Origin: Isoetes taiwanensis | Taxonomy: Eukaryota > Streptophyta > Lycopodiopsida > Isoetales > Isoetaceae | DNA length: 64,000 nt | Reading direction: 5' to 3' | Assembly: GCA_021234155.1 (NCBI GenBank) | Contig: JAJEKV010000027.1 | Span: 12,228,716 to 12,292,715 of the forward strand | In this document: one piece after another, positions 46,105 through 58,632 of the stretch | How the letters are laid out: each line of letters opens with the position of its first letter | Numbering within the stretch: position 1 is the first letter of the stretch | Made by a program: the position numbers and the translations under genes | The notes under the pieces: generated by a model | Seen by the model: the letters and a program-made list of their open reading frames with translations, nothing else | The model's database searches: none | What the model was told of the DNA's origin: nothing

Positions 46105-46960
46105 ATAGAATAGAATAGAATAGAATAGAATAGAATAGAATAGAATAGAATAGAATAGAATAGAATAGAATAGAATAGAATAGAATAGAATAGAATAGAG
46201 TTTTTATCGTCCACAGAGACCAATCGGCCTATGGGACCCAAAAAGGAGGCGCGCAAACATAGTACTGTCCGGGTTAAAAAACCCTCGCTTCAAAGGGTCT
46301 TCGGGGAAAAAATCATGATAAGAATAAAAGTGTTGTCAGACTGTACAGACATCTATCGTGAGGGAAGAAAATATATAGGCATATCAGTCGAGTGCCCGAG
46401 GACCAAACTGATCCAGGCGATCTGTGACCTCTTCAAAGTATGATCCCAGCATCCACACTGCGGCCGGGCTGAACATCTCATGCAGGAACTGGCCAGGCCG
46501 GACTAGCTCAACATAGCATGTCTGAATTTCATCATATAAGTAGCGTAGGGTGTGGCATTCGTCTTTCACAGCTCCAATTTGGTAGCATTGACAAAGCCTC
46601 TCCTGGTGCGACTCCCCAATCCATCTTCCCGTCTTAATCAGGAGAGATATGCGCCTGTGCGGATAGAGGCAATGGATTTGCACTTTTTCATGGGTAAATG
46701 GGTGTGCAGGTAGTGTGGCCATGCTCCAGCATGGGTCTTGACCTGTTCAAAGGGTCTGAAATTCCAAAGCTTGCGGTGGTGGTAGATTGTAAAATTCAAA
46801 TCTCTTTGCCAGATGTACGGTTTAAGTGGCAAGGAATATGGTGGATTATTTTTGGTCTATGCACCCAAAATAGTCCTCGTACAACTCTACCACTAAGCAC
46901 ATCCCATCCTCACTGGCAGTGTAATGTGGACAATGTAATTTGGTTGATTTTGCTCCTTCT
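46105..46960 (-). mobile_element. LINE 3' fragment with (TATTC)n tail (minus strand)
   Basis: The tail is about 19 AATAG units on the plus strand at 46105-46199. Then, reading the minus strand upstream, come a 3' UTR containing GACCAATCGGCCTATGGGAC (plus-strand form) and CCCTCGCTTCAAAGGGTCTT, then the C-terminal ORF (46384-46722) with TGRWIGESHQERLCQCYQIG and KDECHTLRYLYDEIQTCY, a zinc-finger-like module homologous to the one at 44717-44983. 5' truncated near 46900. Confidence 0.82.
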
Positions 46961-47309
46961 AGCTGGCTAGCTAGCTACCTATCTATCTATTTTGCCAGCA
47001 TAAGACTTCTAGTATCATACCTCATTTCAAAGGTCAAATTGAGAAGCTATTTGTTCTTTTCCAGACTACAACAATTGTACAAACATTTGTCTATATATTA
47101 ATATTATATATAATTCGTAGATTGTAGGTAGTACTAATGCATCCCAACCTAGAAAAAAGGTTGTTTTTTTAGCTAATTATATCAAATTATAATCAGGAGC
47201 ATAAGATACTTTCAAAAGAGATACATTGAAAATTCTAAAGCTTTTTTTTTTTTTTCTTTTGAAGGATCATATCTTACTCTATATATGTTCTTATGTTTGT
47301 CGCGCTTAT
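46961..47309. other. No gene seen
   Basis: AT-rich spacer with a short GGCTAGCTAGCTACCTATCT run near 46965-46985 and a poly-T run near 47240. No coding signal. Confidence 0.5.
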
Positions 47310-47590
47310 CCAACCGTTCGTTCGAGATCCGACGGCTCACGTGGCTTTGGGACGTATCCTACGGCCCAGATGGCCTGGGAGTTTATATATAATTCGTATA
47401 GACGCGATCCTACGGTCTAGGTTGATTTGATCCTGATCGTCGGTCCGAGATCCTACGGCTCACGTTGCGTTGGGACACATCCTACGGTGTACATGACTTT
47501 GGGAATTATATGTAATAGATCCTATGGCTCATGTTGCGTGAGATCTCGACCCTTGATCGAGTCCAAGATCCTACGGCCCAAGTTGAATGC
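47310..47590. repeat. Degenerate repeats of a GATCCTACGGCYCA motif
   Basis: At least seven copies of GATCC(T/G)ACGG or TATCCTACGG / CATCCTACGG, most followed by C(T/C)CA(C/A/G)GT, occur in 280 bp at irregular intervals of about 25-70 bp. The region is otherwise non-coding. Confidence 0.7.
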
Positions 47591-47621
47591 TCATCCCTTA
47601 GGAAAAGGCTTTTAAAATTTT

Positions 47622-47702
47622 TATGTTGTGTGGGGGATTCGAACCCTGGCCATTGACCCTCCAACCCCCCATTCCAACCACTAGACCAAGCATTAATTCC
47701 AT
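47622..47702 (-). ncRNA. tRNA-derived SINE-like unit with A and B boxes
   Basis: Minus strand reads GCTTGGTCTAGTGGTTGGAA and, about 40 bp later, CCAGGGTTCGAATCCCCCAC. TGGTCTAGTGG is a canonical pol III A box and GGTTCGAATCC a canonical B box at normal spacing. The cloverleaf is not complete, so a SINE head or tRNA pseudogene is more likely than a working tRNA. Confidence 0.7.
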
Positions 47703-47759
47703 GAACAATTTATGTTTCAAATTTACTTAAGGGTAATGTTCCCATTAAGATAAATATGA

Positions 47760-48430
47760 CTATAACATTCTAGCTAGTTCAAAAAGGTTCTAGAATGTTC
47801 TGGAAAGCTCTAGAAAGTTCTAGAATCTTCTAGGAAGTTCTAGAACATAAGAGATCTAGGGGGGGATCTAAAAAAATTCTTCCAGAAAGTTCCAAATTGT
47901 TCTAATAAGTTTTAGAATGTTCTAGAATGTAGGGAATCACGAGGAATGTAAGGAAATCTAGGGAAATACTTCCAGAAAGTTCTAGAATATATTGAAAGTC
48001 TTAGAATGTTCCAGAAAGTCTTAGAATGTTCTAAAAAGTTATAGAATGTAAAGGAATCCAGAAAAATTTAATAGAATGTAAGAAATCTTATAAAATGTAA
48101 GAGAATCTAGGAAAATATTTACAAGCCTAAGGGAATCTCTTAAAATCTGGGGGATCTAAAGGAATCTTCATAAAATCTAAGGGAATCTAAGAAAATGTTG
48201 ATGAAATCCTAGAGTATCTAAGGGAATCTTTATAGAATCTCTTTGAATCTCATGTAATGTAAGGGAACCTAGGGCAATATCATAAAATCTAAATGAATCT
48301 AAGGGGATCTTCATAGAATCTTGGAGAATCTAGGGAAATCTAATAGAATCTAGAGGGAATCTTATAAAATTTAGAGAAATGCTCACGAACCCTCTAAGAG
48401 AACCTTGGTAGAATCTTAGAGAATCTATCA
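47760..48430. repeat. Degenerate short-motif repeat field (TTCTAGAA then GGGAATCTA)
   Basis: 47765-48070 consists mostly of GTTCTAGAA(T/A)GTTCTAGAA-type units; 48070-48430 of AAGGGAATCTAGGAAAAT-type units. The same kind of sequence reappears at 51440-51640. It looks like an old simple satellite drifting apart. TTCTAGAA fits the heat-shock element core TTCnnGAA, probably by composition. Confidence 0.6.
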
Positions 48431-48605
48431 AGATATTCTTTTACAAGAACTTGCACGTAGGAACATGCTAAAACTCGAACATGCACCGTAGGACGCATTA
48501 AATTTCTTGTATATATATATGGGAACTCATCAATGGCATACATACGCCAAGTGATATCATACACCTACACAACATATTTGTTTATATAGGGATAACCACT
48601 CAGCT

Positions 48606-50114
48606 ATGAAGCTGAACTTTTATAAGAATGATGAAAGAGAGTCGTGGGCTTGGGAAAACCACTCCTCCTCCTCAAATGCTGCAAGATATTGGCGGACCTT
48701 TTGTTTCAAAGATGGCCATAGATTATTAGGGTGTAGATATTCTTGGGAGAACACAAATTTTCTCCGCCTCTTCCATATTATCCATAGAAGCCATCCTTTG
48801 TATAGATTCAAAGCAACTTTTTTTCCAATTTGCCAAGATGATGGATACAGGCCTAACAAGATCTCTTTTCCTAAAATAGAAGTCTCAAACGCTTCCTTCA
48901 ATTTTTTCCATACTCTCCGTACCCCGATTGGAATGCCAAGCAATTTCGACAAAGACCCTACAGATACTATGGTCCAAGGGAAAGCAGTAACGTGAGTCGG
49001 AAGATGCTCATCTAATGGCCAAACAGCTGCACATTTGCTCCAATTGAGAAAACAACCTGATGCTATAGAGAAAGAATCCAATAACTGCTTCGCATTCAAG
49101 AGATTATCTTCTGAGGCCTCTAAGAACAAAAAAGTATCATCAGCATATTGATTACAGATTTGTTGCGTCAGGTCGTATCGTCATCTGCCACGAGGTTATA
49201 ACCCTATCTTCCATTTTGCCGGTAGCACTTGAGATAGTCATACGCAACAATGTTAAAAGGAAGGCGCCAAGGGGCATCCTTGTCTAATGCCCACAACTAG
49301 CGTTGAAAATAGGGGAGGTCTCTCCCAAAACTAACATAGATGCACACAATGATTTCAATGACTTTGCAACAATCTTGGTAAACTCCTGTCCACAACCAAA
49401 AAGCAAGCAACATCTTATCCAAAAGGACCAGCTCACCTTTGTCATATGCCTTCTTAAAGTCAAGCTTTAGATAAAGCACCTTTTGGCGTGGCTTTCTTGC
49501 CCAATGTATGCCTTCAAAAGCGGCCATAATATTCACGAGAATACTTACAGCGGAGTAAATCATTTGGACATCGGACCACCGGGAATAGGTTATATTTTTT
49601 CCGCATAACCTTTTGCTATAATTTTGTAAAGGTCGATAACAAGGTAATGGGTCTCGGTCCCCTATGGCCTTGGGTTCCTTCACCTTTGGGATTAAGGTAA
49701 TCGTCCGGTGTTTAGTTTGCTATCAAGTTTATACGCTTGTAGAAAGTCCTAATAAGCCTTCGTACACAAGAAGAGCATACCCATTCGGTATTCTGGAAGA
49801 ACTCTGTTTGGAATGCCATCTAGACTCGGATATTTATTTTTTTGGTAGAGTAGAGCGACCTCACGCATCTCTTCAGCGAATAGCGGTCGTCCGAGTTGTT
49901 CCCTTTGCGTAGCGGATACCTTAGATACAACTTTTGAGAGAATTAACTCCTCAAAGCAATCTTGAAAGTTTATATTCTTCTTCTTAAAAAAATCTTCAAA
50001 ATGTTTAGAGACATTGGCATTATATATACTTGAGGTTCTAGATAAACGTATGCAATTACTGAGCCCTCGGTAGTCATTATCTCCCGGCTTGTCTAGTATC
50101 ATCATTCTTGCCAA
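48606..50114 (-). mobile_element. LINE ORF2 fragment with reverse-transcriptase core (minus strand)
   Basis: Reading down the minus strand: FAEEMREVALLYQKNKYPSL with DGIP (pre-RT, about 49790-49870), KVLYLKLDFKKAYDK (RT motif A, about 49440-49490), NQYADDTFLFLEASEDN (catalytic YADD, about 49105-49150), SIASGCFLNWSKCAAVW, and LYKGWLLWIIWKRRRKFVF. This is the normal plant LINE order. Frameshifts separate the ORFs 49749-50114, 49297-49683 and 48620-49129. Truncated at both ends. Confidence 0.9.
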
Positions 50115-50307
50115 AAGCTTTTTCCCTTGAAAACCTTTCGAGGCGAGGGGTTTTTAATCCTAGTAGTAATGATTGTACTAGCCCATTGTATGGGTCCCAT
50201 GACCTATTGGTCTCCGTGGACGTTAAAAAAACTATTCTATTCTATTCTATTCTATTCTATTCTATTCTATTCTATTCTATTCTATTCTATTCTATTCTAT
50301 TCTATTC
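50115..50307 (+). mobile_element. 5'-truncated LINE 3' end with (TATTC)15 tail
   Basis: Contains CCTTTCGAGGCGAGGGGTTT, ATGGGTCCCATGACCTATTG and then a pure (CTATT)n run at 50232-50307. Same family as 46105-46200 (opposite strand) and 35020-35150. Only about 115 bp of unique 3' UTR is present, a typical short truncated insertion. Confidence 0.8.
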
Positions 50308-52290
50308 CTTCACCTGCTGTGGCTTTCGGATAATGAGTCCATCCTCTCCCTGTACTAAGGACAATATGGTGCTTGTTTCCTCTGCTTTTGCTACTTTAAA
50401 CAAAAGGTGCTTTCCATACGGAGGGTTGCCCTACTGGTGGCCGAGAATGTGTTTTCATGTTTCTTGTTGTTGTTTCGTTTTCATGGTTCTTGTTGGGTCA
50501 TTTTATGTGCCGGGGCTTATTAATGGTTTGAACATGGGGTTCTGTTTTGTGTTGTTTTGTTTTGTTTATGAATTATACATGGACCAAGAAGAGGCTTGCA
50601 AAGCTCGATTACCTAGACCAATTAGGATTCATGTGCTTATGATCTTTGTCTAAAAACATATTAGCCATTTATGAAGAATGCTTTTGTTAGTTATATTAGT
50701 AATGGAAATGCGGGGCATGTATGAATACATGCTTTCATTTTTCTTAGTGAATGCATACAAATATTAAGAATGGAGTACCCAATGGTACAAAAGGACCAAT
50801 TAGTGCTTTGGTAATATAACAATCCCATTTCAAATATGTGTTTAAGTGCCTTGATGATGTAGTAATCCCATTTCTAATATGCCGTTTAACTTGGTTGGTG
50901 TCGGTTAATTTTGGTTCGGCATAGTGGTGAACCATTCTTAATCAGTCCTCATATTTTCTTGCATCCCTCACGACTATGTACATATTCACGTTGTTCTCTA
51001 TAGATTCTTGATTCTTCTTCTCGAGTATTTAGAGTTCTATATTATAGATCTCTCATATATTGTTGTGCTCCATATAGACTCTTGATTCTTCTTTTTGAAA
51101 GTATTTGAGTTCCACATTATTATGGCTTTCCATATTTTGCTTGTAGGTGGTGGTATGTATGGTCCGAAAATGAATTATGTCTCAATAACAATAAATATAT
51201 AAGGTGGGGGACCACAGTACACCAACATCCTAGGAAATATAACATGCCATTTTACAGACCTTGTGGCTCTCAATACCCACCAACCCATAGACTTCCATAG
51301 ACTACGCCTGATCTCCAGCGATCCATTTATCTCTCAACGATCCACTTACCCTTGCCTTCTTTCGCGAGAGCCAAATTCAAATGCTTATGACTTCACCGGT
51401 TACATGGCCCAATTATGGCAACTCTAGAGATTCTTGTAGGTATCTTGAGAAAATTTTAAGGATTGTAAGAAATCTAAAGGAATATATAAGAATCTAATAA
51501 AATAATCTTGAAGAGAAAGTCAACTTCTGAGAATTTAAAAGAATCTATAGGGATCTGGAGAGCCTAATGGAACATTTAAAAAATCTAAAAGAAACCTTGA
51601 GGCAATCTCAAGGGATTGAAATGAATCTTAAAGGAAATCTTAAACCTTTATACCATTTTCTCTTCACCACCAGACCTCTTTCACATCATTTGGAACCGAC
51701 ACTAGTGCGCCCCTTGCAACACATTTGAAAAACCCAATCAAGTGTTTTAGGAAAGCATGCAAGTTCGAGTTCCTAACAACTATGCTAGCATTTATTTTAG
51801 ATACAAACTATATTGAAAGTAGTTTTGCAATTTGAGGAGAACTTGAACCGACGACTCAAAGAGTCTAGAATCTTCCCCAACAACAACCCGAAATGTTTGC
51901 ATCCTGGCAAGCAAGCGACAAGACTCGATCTTCTTATGACATTCAATTACGATATATTCATGACGACGACCGATATAAGAGAATCCCAATGTGAAATTGA
52001 AAAGCACATTGCATGGACCCTCATTTAAATGTGGCCTTGAACATACCGCGTGGAGGCATTATTTATTCAATATATACCAATTGTTAGGTATGAAGCACTC
52101 ATTTGTAACAAAGCCAATAAATCGAGAATCCAATGTATCAACCCCTTTCTTGTAGAGTTATAAAGTTAAATAGTGACAAAGGATAGAAGATATAAACGTT
52201 TTGAATGCATGAGGACCTAGAACATAAAGGCTATCAACGTCTCACCCACCCCACCTCAAGTTGCTTCTTGTATCAAGATAGTTCAGTATA
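50308..52290. other. No gene seen
   Basis: The open frame running on from the LINE tail (50108-50653) reads into hydrophobic, low-complexity sequence and is not convincing. Repeat-like AATCTAAAGGAAT units occupy about 51440-51640. The rest is AT-rich without recognised features. Confidence 0.45.
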
Positions 52291-52374
52291 CAACAATTTC
52301 ATTATAGTTTCAATTGGCGTGTTAGGCATGCATCCTCGTGTTAACCGTGCGGTGAAACTATAATGAAATTGTTG
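52291..52374. repeat. Perfect 22-bp inverted repeat with 40-bp loop
   Basis: Arms 52291-52312 (CAACAATTTCATTATAGTTT plus CA) and 52353-52374 are exact reverse complements. It would fold into a stable hairpin. It could be a small MITE remnant or a hairpin RNA; nothing else supports either. Confidence 0.8.
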
Positions 52375-55300
52375 TTACGTGAAGCTTTGAGTAGAACAAT
52401 GCAAAATCTGCGGGTAAAAAAGCGATTAAAATCTTTGGTAAAAGAGCAAGAATCAGAGAAAAACTAACTTGGGAATGCAAGTAAACATTTGGCGTAGGAA
52501 GACCCGGTAGCATTCGGGTTTTAGTCCGTGTTGGGATGGGATTAGCGAGTGGGGGCAAAATTGCTTACCCAAACTTTACATTGTGTTGAAATGATAGTAT
52601 GCCTAAACTAGAAAACCGGTTTTTGTCTAAGTAGATGCTAGCTCACAAATAAATATCATACTAGATAAACAAGCGTGCAATCTTGCCTCCAAGTCTTTTA
52701 CTAACCCGATTGTCTTTGCACTTGGTTGTATTACAAGTTTCTTCGATAGTGCTACCATGAGAATAGTTTACATCATCCATCCCGAACTTTTTGAGCTGGT
52801 TGCTTTCGGGATAAACATTTTTCTCGGTTTGACCTGGCTAATATCCTGTTGGTCATTTTGTTCTTGCAATGTTCCTATATTTGGCCCGTTCACATCTAAC
52901 ATGGGCCCCTGCATTTCCAAACGATGCTTGGTGCCATAATTTCATTTTTGCATTGCTTGTATCTGGTGAATCTTTGGTCTCAAATGTAGGTGGCTTACTT
53001 TACGGCATATGAGAAAGCATATCATCGCTCTGTCGTCTGTAGGTGGTTTTTTGAACAGAGTCTGCATGCATTCTCAATGCTCATCCGTCTTGCCAATTCT
53101 TTGCCAAATAATGCATTCAGTCTTTGGAAGGTTGCTCAAATTTTCAATTATGCTTTTTACCTCAATGGTGTATTATGTCCGGACATGATAAGGACCCCTT
53201 CCCAAGGGATCCTATAGCATCAAACACATTGCTCGAGTGATAAAGTCACATATCCTCATAAGAGATAGAAGTTGCTACTTAATGCCATTAATATAAGTCG
53301 ATGTGTCAACGTATGCACCTTGTATCAATCCTAAGTTCAAAGTTAATATCCGGTGATAATGCCGCCAGAAAACTAAGTTTGAGTTTTTAAATAATTTTAC
53401 AAAGCAAACTCAAGTAAGAAATATTTAATCGGGACTTGGGGTGCTAACCATAATCTCCTATCCTTGAACATAATAACAAAATGCAATATTAAAGTTTATA
53501 TGCGGCTTTTATTTTACAATACAAACCTTTTCATATAGCTTCTCATGATTTTGTAGTGTTTCTTTCAACTCATCGGATGTAGGTAAAGAGACCAAACTCA
53601 CGCAAAAGCAGGGGGGAGCATCGTTAATAACCATTCAAAATATTTTAATATCTTTGGTGCGGTTTCAAGAACATAGAACTTATTCTCTTGCCATGAGAAG
53701 TTTGGAGATTGGGCTCATGCCTTATGCTTTGCAAATATGGTCAATATGGTTAGAATACCGAGCGGTAACTTTTGACAACCACTTACTGGCGGCACCATTT
53801 GTTGACAAAGTCAATGAAACTCCTAGATGCTCTTCTTGGAGGAGGAGTGATAGAAGCCCTCCTCATCCTTGCAACATCCTATTGCAACCATCAATACAAG
53901 AATACCACAAGGATATTGTGATGTAAGCTTGTAGATGATTAAAATGGTTTCCTATGTTAACCTCACATCGCTGACATCTTGTCTTTGCTTTTTGTTTAAG
54001 TTCATCATCGGCAACATCGCCTTTCTCTAGAAGCGTTCACGAGCTCTGCAATTGCGGCTTCAAGGCATGCTAAATCTTGTTTGGATGGCTTTGACAAACT
54101 TGCACGACGTTACGTTATACTTGATCTAACGTTCGGTTGGAGAGTTTGCTTGAACTTTATTCTCCAAGTTTGTGCGAGATATGCGAAGAAAACAATGCCA
54201 TATTCATATCTGAGGGGATACAATGCATGCATAAATACTCAATACATAGGGACCGGATCTTATTAAAGTGGATGCAAAATTAACTCTTGCTCTCTGACCA
54301 AGTTAGTATGATAAATGAAGGCTAATTTTGATAACTTGTTTACCCCTCTGACGAAATTAAAGTATAACCACACTTCATTTGCGTTGTGGTGATAAAACGC
54401 CTTTATCAAAGCACATCTACACAAAAAGGAATGCATTTACGAATCGGACATACGGTTACAAGCTAATAACCGAAGTGAAATTAATCACATGCAAAGCATG
54501 TCCTGTATCCACGATTCTTTATCACGATATCATCCCTTATTCTTAAAGCCAAATATTGGTTGGAATTTTGACAGAAGTACTAAAACATCTTGGTCTTAAG
54601 AAAGTTGGAGAAAAACACTAAGCATCGGAATGGTAATGAATGCTTGGGACGGTAAATCGCAAATCATAGTCACGAGAGGGGAATAATGAAATCAGACCTA
54701 TAAGAAGGACGCAAGCATGAAGCTTTGTAAAATCATGTGAGTGTGATGCAAAAGGTTAGATCGATCGTCAATACTTTGTAAACAAAGTCGCCTTCCGGAT
54801 GGTTTCTAAAATGACTTTGAGTCTCTAGATCGCAGATCTCGCTTGCCCGGGTCACTCACCGGTGTTAAATATCTCTAATAAGGCGGAAATGTCCCATGTA
54901 GAAGTAACCCAACTCAAGGCGTCTACTTCTAGTTATAAAAGATGGCATGACGCCCGGTTGATGATAATATACTAGAGGTTTTAGGCCATTTGGTGAATAT
55001 CAGAATCTAGCTTTTAAACATCCTGATTATCCATGTTGATTCTAATATTATATGCCGATTGGCCGGATCAATAGATATTTCATAGATCCCTTTGTAAGAC
55101 ATGTCTATATGACCTTGCTATTTTTCTTCCTCATCCCGAATTAAGAAAGATGGCCATTTCTAAAAAATGCCAAGGATATTTATACCAATACACGGCAATA
55201 AGTTCAAGTTCTTCAAAACCCATTTGCTTGGACCTTCATTGATCATTTGCATCAATGCCTTCGACTCTGACTCTATTAAATTCAAAAATAATTTGGATGG

Positions 55301-55379
55301 CATTTTGAAAGACCCTTATCTCACACAACATTCTAGTATTGCATTCTTACTTGTGTTTTTAGAAGTTGCAGACATCCCG
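52375..55379. other. No recognisable gene
   Basis: Open frames at 52990-53217 (MAYFTAYEKAYHRSVVCRWF), 53654-53926 and 54081-54266 are somewhat protein-like but carry no motif I recognise and do not join through evident splice sites. They may be decayed retroelement coding sequence. Confidence 0.4.
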
Positions 55380-55950
55380 ATTCAAAAGGTCGGGTGCAAG
55401 GCTTCCACTTCATCATCTAGGGTATGAAGTGCGGTTGCTATCTCCTCTGCATTTTTATTGACCGGCTTCCCAAAACCCCAAATTCTTGTTTTAACGCATT
55501 CAATTGTTGAGACAAATTCGGTCTGCTCTTTATTTTACCTTCCCCATCATGGCATCTAGCCTCTCCACATCACTAAGCCTAGCTTCAAGTGCACTAAAGT
55601 GCCTTGCTATTCTCTTCAACCTTATCACATTGTTCTCACGACTTTGACGTCTTGTACCAAGGATCTTTTTCCCCGCTCTGAAGCTTTTGTCAGAAACCAA
55701 CAATATCATTATTAAGTACCTTTGTCAAATTTTCTAGTGAATGAAGCCTTTGAGAGGAGTTCAGATCAAGACTTTTTAAAGCCTCATCCTTGTTTGACTT
55801 GAGAAGTCGCTTCTTGCAACCCCGCATTGAGACAACGTCAGTTCAATTGGTTATAGCATTTGATAATAGATTTACATGGAGAAACTATATCACCCTCCTC
55901 AAGCTTGTTCAAACGGCCTTCCAAATGTTTGAACTGTTGGAAATCTTGTC
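55380..55950 (-). pseudogene. Coiled-coil coding remnant (minus strand)
   Basis: Minus-strand reading through a few stops gives KDEALKSLDLNSSQRLHSLE, ENNVIRLKRIARHFSALEAR, LSDVERLDAMMGKVK, ADRICLNN and EEIATALHTLDDEVEALHP. The heptad-like Leu and charged pattern and its style are like gag N-terminal regions or LINE ORF1. Stops often fall where CAG or CAA would be expected. No family assigned. Confidence 0.35.
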
Positions 55951-56324
55951 CAGCGGCATCTTTACATTCTTTTCACCATTACTCTTCGCAGATATGCATG
56001 ACGATGGGCCCAAATTATGCAAATAACTTTGTGAGCCTAATAAGATTGAATTCAGATAAAATCACCAAGCATACCACTTTTGATTGACTTCCCTTTTAAA
56101 GCCAAAAGGTCCTTTTTGAAAGCCGAAATCTACGTACCTGCCCCTCTCCCGGGTTACTCGGTTGGAGCATCCCGGATCCGTAGCACAGTGACCGAGAGTT
56201 TCAAACAAATAGTAGGTTTGGAGCGGTTATCGAAGATATCCTAGGTATATTCTAGCATATACCTAGGATATGCCATAAACCCCCATAAACAAGGGTTTGC
56301 CCCCTAGGGCAAACCCAAAAGAAA
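55951..56324. other. No gene seen
   Basis: Contains an inverted pair TATCCTAGGTATATTCTAGC / ATACCTAGGATATGCC near 56238-56275 and a GGGTTTGCCCCCTAGGGCAA palindrome near 56293-56315, immediately before the microsatellite. This may be the end of a small element. Confidence 0.4.
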
Positions 56325-56523
<199 letters not shown>

Positions 56524-56739
56524 CGTCACCTTCCTTGATCCACGTCAATCCCTGCTTTAATCCTTGCTTGTTGAATTTTAATTCGTTATAGTCTCTTAAT
56601 TTTCTCTAAAACTATATTTTCCCTTTCGCCTGAGCTAGTGCCAATTCTTCTAAGTTATTTTAAAGCTATTTAGAAGACTAGACTAGACATTATAAACATG
56701 ATCTAAGAAAAAGAATACCCTATAGTTCTCTTTTACAAA

Positions 56740-58632
56740 GAAAAAAAAGGTGCTAGTACCCGGGAGGGATTGCCTTTTTTTTTTTTTTTTGAAGAACTGC
56801 GGTAAATAATATATTAAAAAGAATGATAATGTTACAAAGCAAGTGAGGAGGAAGGAGAACTGCCCCAAAGAGACAATTGATACCTCGACACTCCACAACA
56901 ACTGCAACTCTCTTGCTGTACAAACTCGCCATCACCATCTACCACACCCAAGAAGTCCCGCCAAATGGAAAACTTCCGCTCTACTAATCCCGGAACACCA
57001 AAAAGCTTTGAAATAGCTTGTACCGAGTCGAGGTCCCGGAGGGAATTTGAGAGGCTCTTGTGAATCCTGAAATATCCTGGCCGCCAGCTTCAAATCAACC
57101 AACCAAGCCACGCGATGGATGCAAGGCTTGTGGCTGCTTGTCTGGCGGCCAAGCACCGGGATATACATGAAGCAAAGAATTGTTGGCTATTCAATCTCAC
57201 CGAAAGGCCTCGGCCAATCCCGTGCAACCTGCAAGTGGAGGGCATAAAACGCATAATGCTCCCGCGGCCTCAACGATGAAGGCCACAACAGCGGGCAAAG
57301 AGGGCTCACACCGGCCTAAACCGACTCAAGGACATTCACCCCGATACAAAGAAGGCACCCCCGCCACAGAGCACCCGGAACCTTCCGGGGGAAGTAGGAG
57401 CTCCCATGTCCACGTCCAAACCAGCGCCATCGAGAACCCGAAGTCAGCAGAGACCACTTGCCTCAAGGGGGCAGAAGGTCATGAATAGCCAACACCCCGC
57501 AACAAGACCGCACAAACAAGAAGATACAACATCCGGATGAACCTTCCAAACCCTGCACCACCACATCACCGAGGGACTATAGGTATGTGTAGCGGAATAC
57601 TCCCCGCCCACTTGTTCCTGTGACAGCCTTGGCCAGCGTCCTCAAAGAAGCGAGCTCAAAGAACTCCCAATGGCTAAGCTAGTGACCATCCCAATACCAA
57701 TCCTCCAAGGTGAGCATACGCCAGTATTTCGCCCAATCCAACGGGCCCAAGGTCCGAAAGCATGCTGCTGATGTGACCAAAGGGCAAGCACGCAGGGGGT
57801 AGAGGAACCCACAAGAAAGGAGAAGAGTGGTGATAAACCGAGGCATAATTTATTTGGGAAAGAGCACACGTGACGTGATCCCAAGCCCGCAACACCCCCG
57901 TGAGAAAGGGGATGCATGTGGGAAAGGCCGGAGACCATACAACGCTGCCTGTGGCAACTCTACATGCACAGACGACTTTCCAAATGCCACACAATGGCGA
58001 AAGAGATTGCCACAATAGTGCCGCACCGAGAAGATGCTCCATCCCCGCAGTAATGCTCCAAATAAACTTAGAGACCAACACCTTACTATGCAGTGCCAAA
58101 TCCACGGCTAAGCCCCCCCATCCTCCCGGGCGGAGACACTTCCACCAAGCCACTTTTAACAACCGCCCCTTCATCATCCCCGCCCCACACAAAATTTCGA
58201 ACAATCTTATCCAAAGCCCACATATCTTACCCTCGAGGAGCTAACATCGCAGATGTCAGTATACACATGAGTGCTACAGCAATCTTGACTTGGCAATAGT
58301 GATCCTACCCCGCCATGGACAACTTGCTACCCCTTCCACCAATTGAGGTGTTTTCAACCCCCCGCAAAATCTCATCCCACACCCTCCCATGGAAACATCC
58401 CCTCCAAAGGGAATACCCAAATGACTTAGTACACACATTACCCGGAAGCACCTTCCAAGGGAATAGAGCCAAACAAGGGGGAGGCGGAGTCAACTGGGCC
58501 CATAATGCGGAGCATTTGCCCCAATTCAGAAGAATGCCTGAGGCCAAGGAGAAAGTATCCAAAGAAACCCTTCACATTCCAGTAAATTCTCTCTTACGCC
58601 ACCAAGAAGAGAAAAGTGTCATCTGCCTTTAA
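56740..58632 (-). mobile_element. LINE ORF2 3' half (minus strand), GC-rich family
   Basis: Minus strand starts at the catalytic motif ADDTFLF (about 58610-58632), then DTFSLASGILLNWGKCSALW, CGAGMMKGRLLKVAWWKCLR, GLAVDLALHSKVLVSKFIWS, and a C-terminal part with IFQDSQEPLKFPPGPRLGTS and FGVPGLVERKFSIWRDFLGV (frame-corrected) near 57000. A long T run at 56773-56791 (poly-A on the minus strand) marks the 3' end. Several frameshifts. Base composition is clearly more GC-rich than the other LINEs here. Confidence 0.85.

Noticed and set aside
50108-50653. 181-residue frame including the LINE tail
   Set aside because: Starts in a LINE 3' UTR, runs through the TATTC repeat and has no domain.
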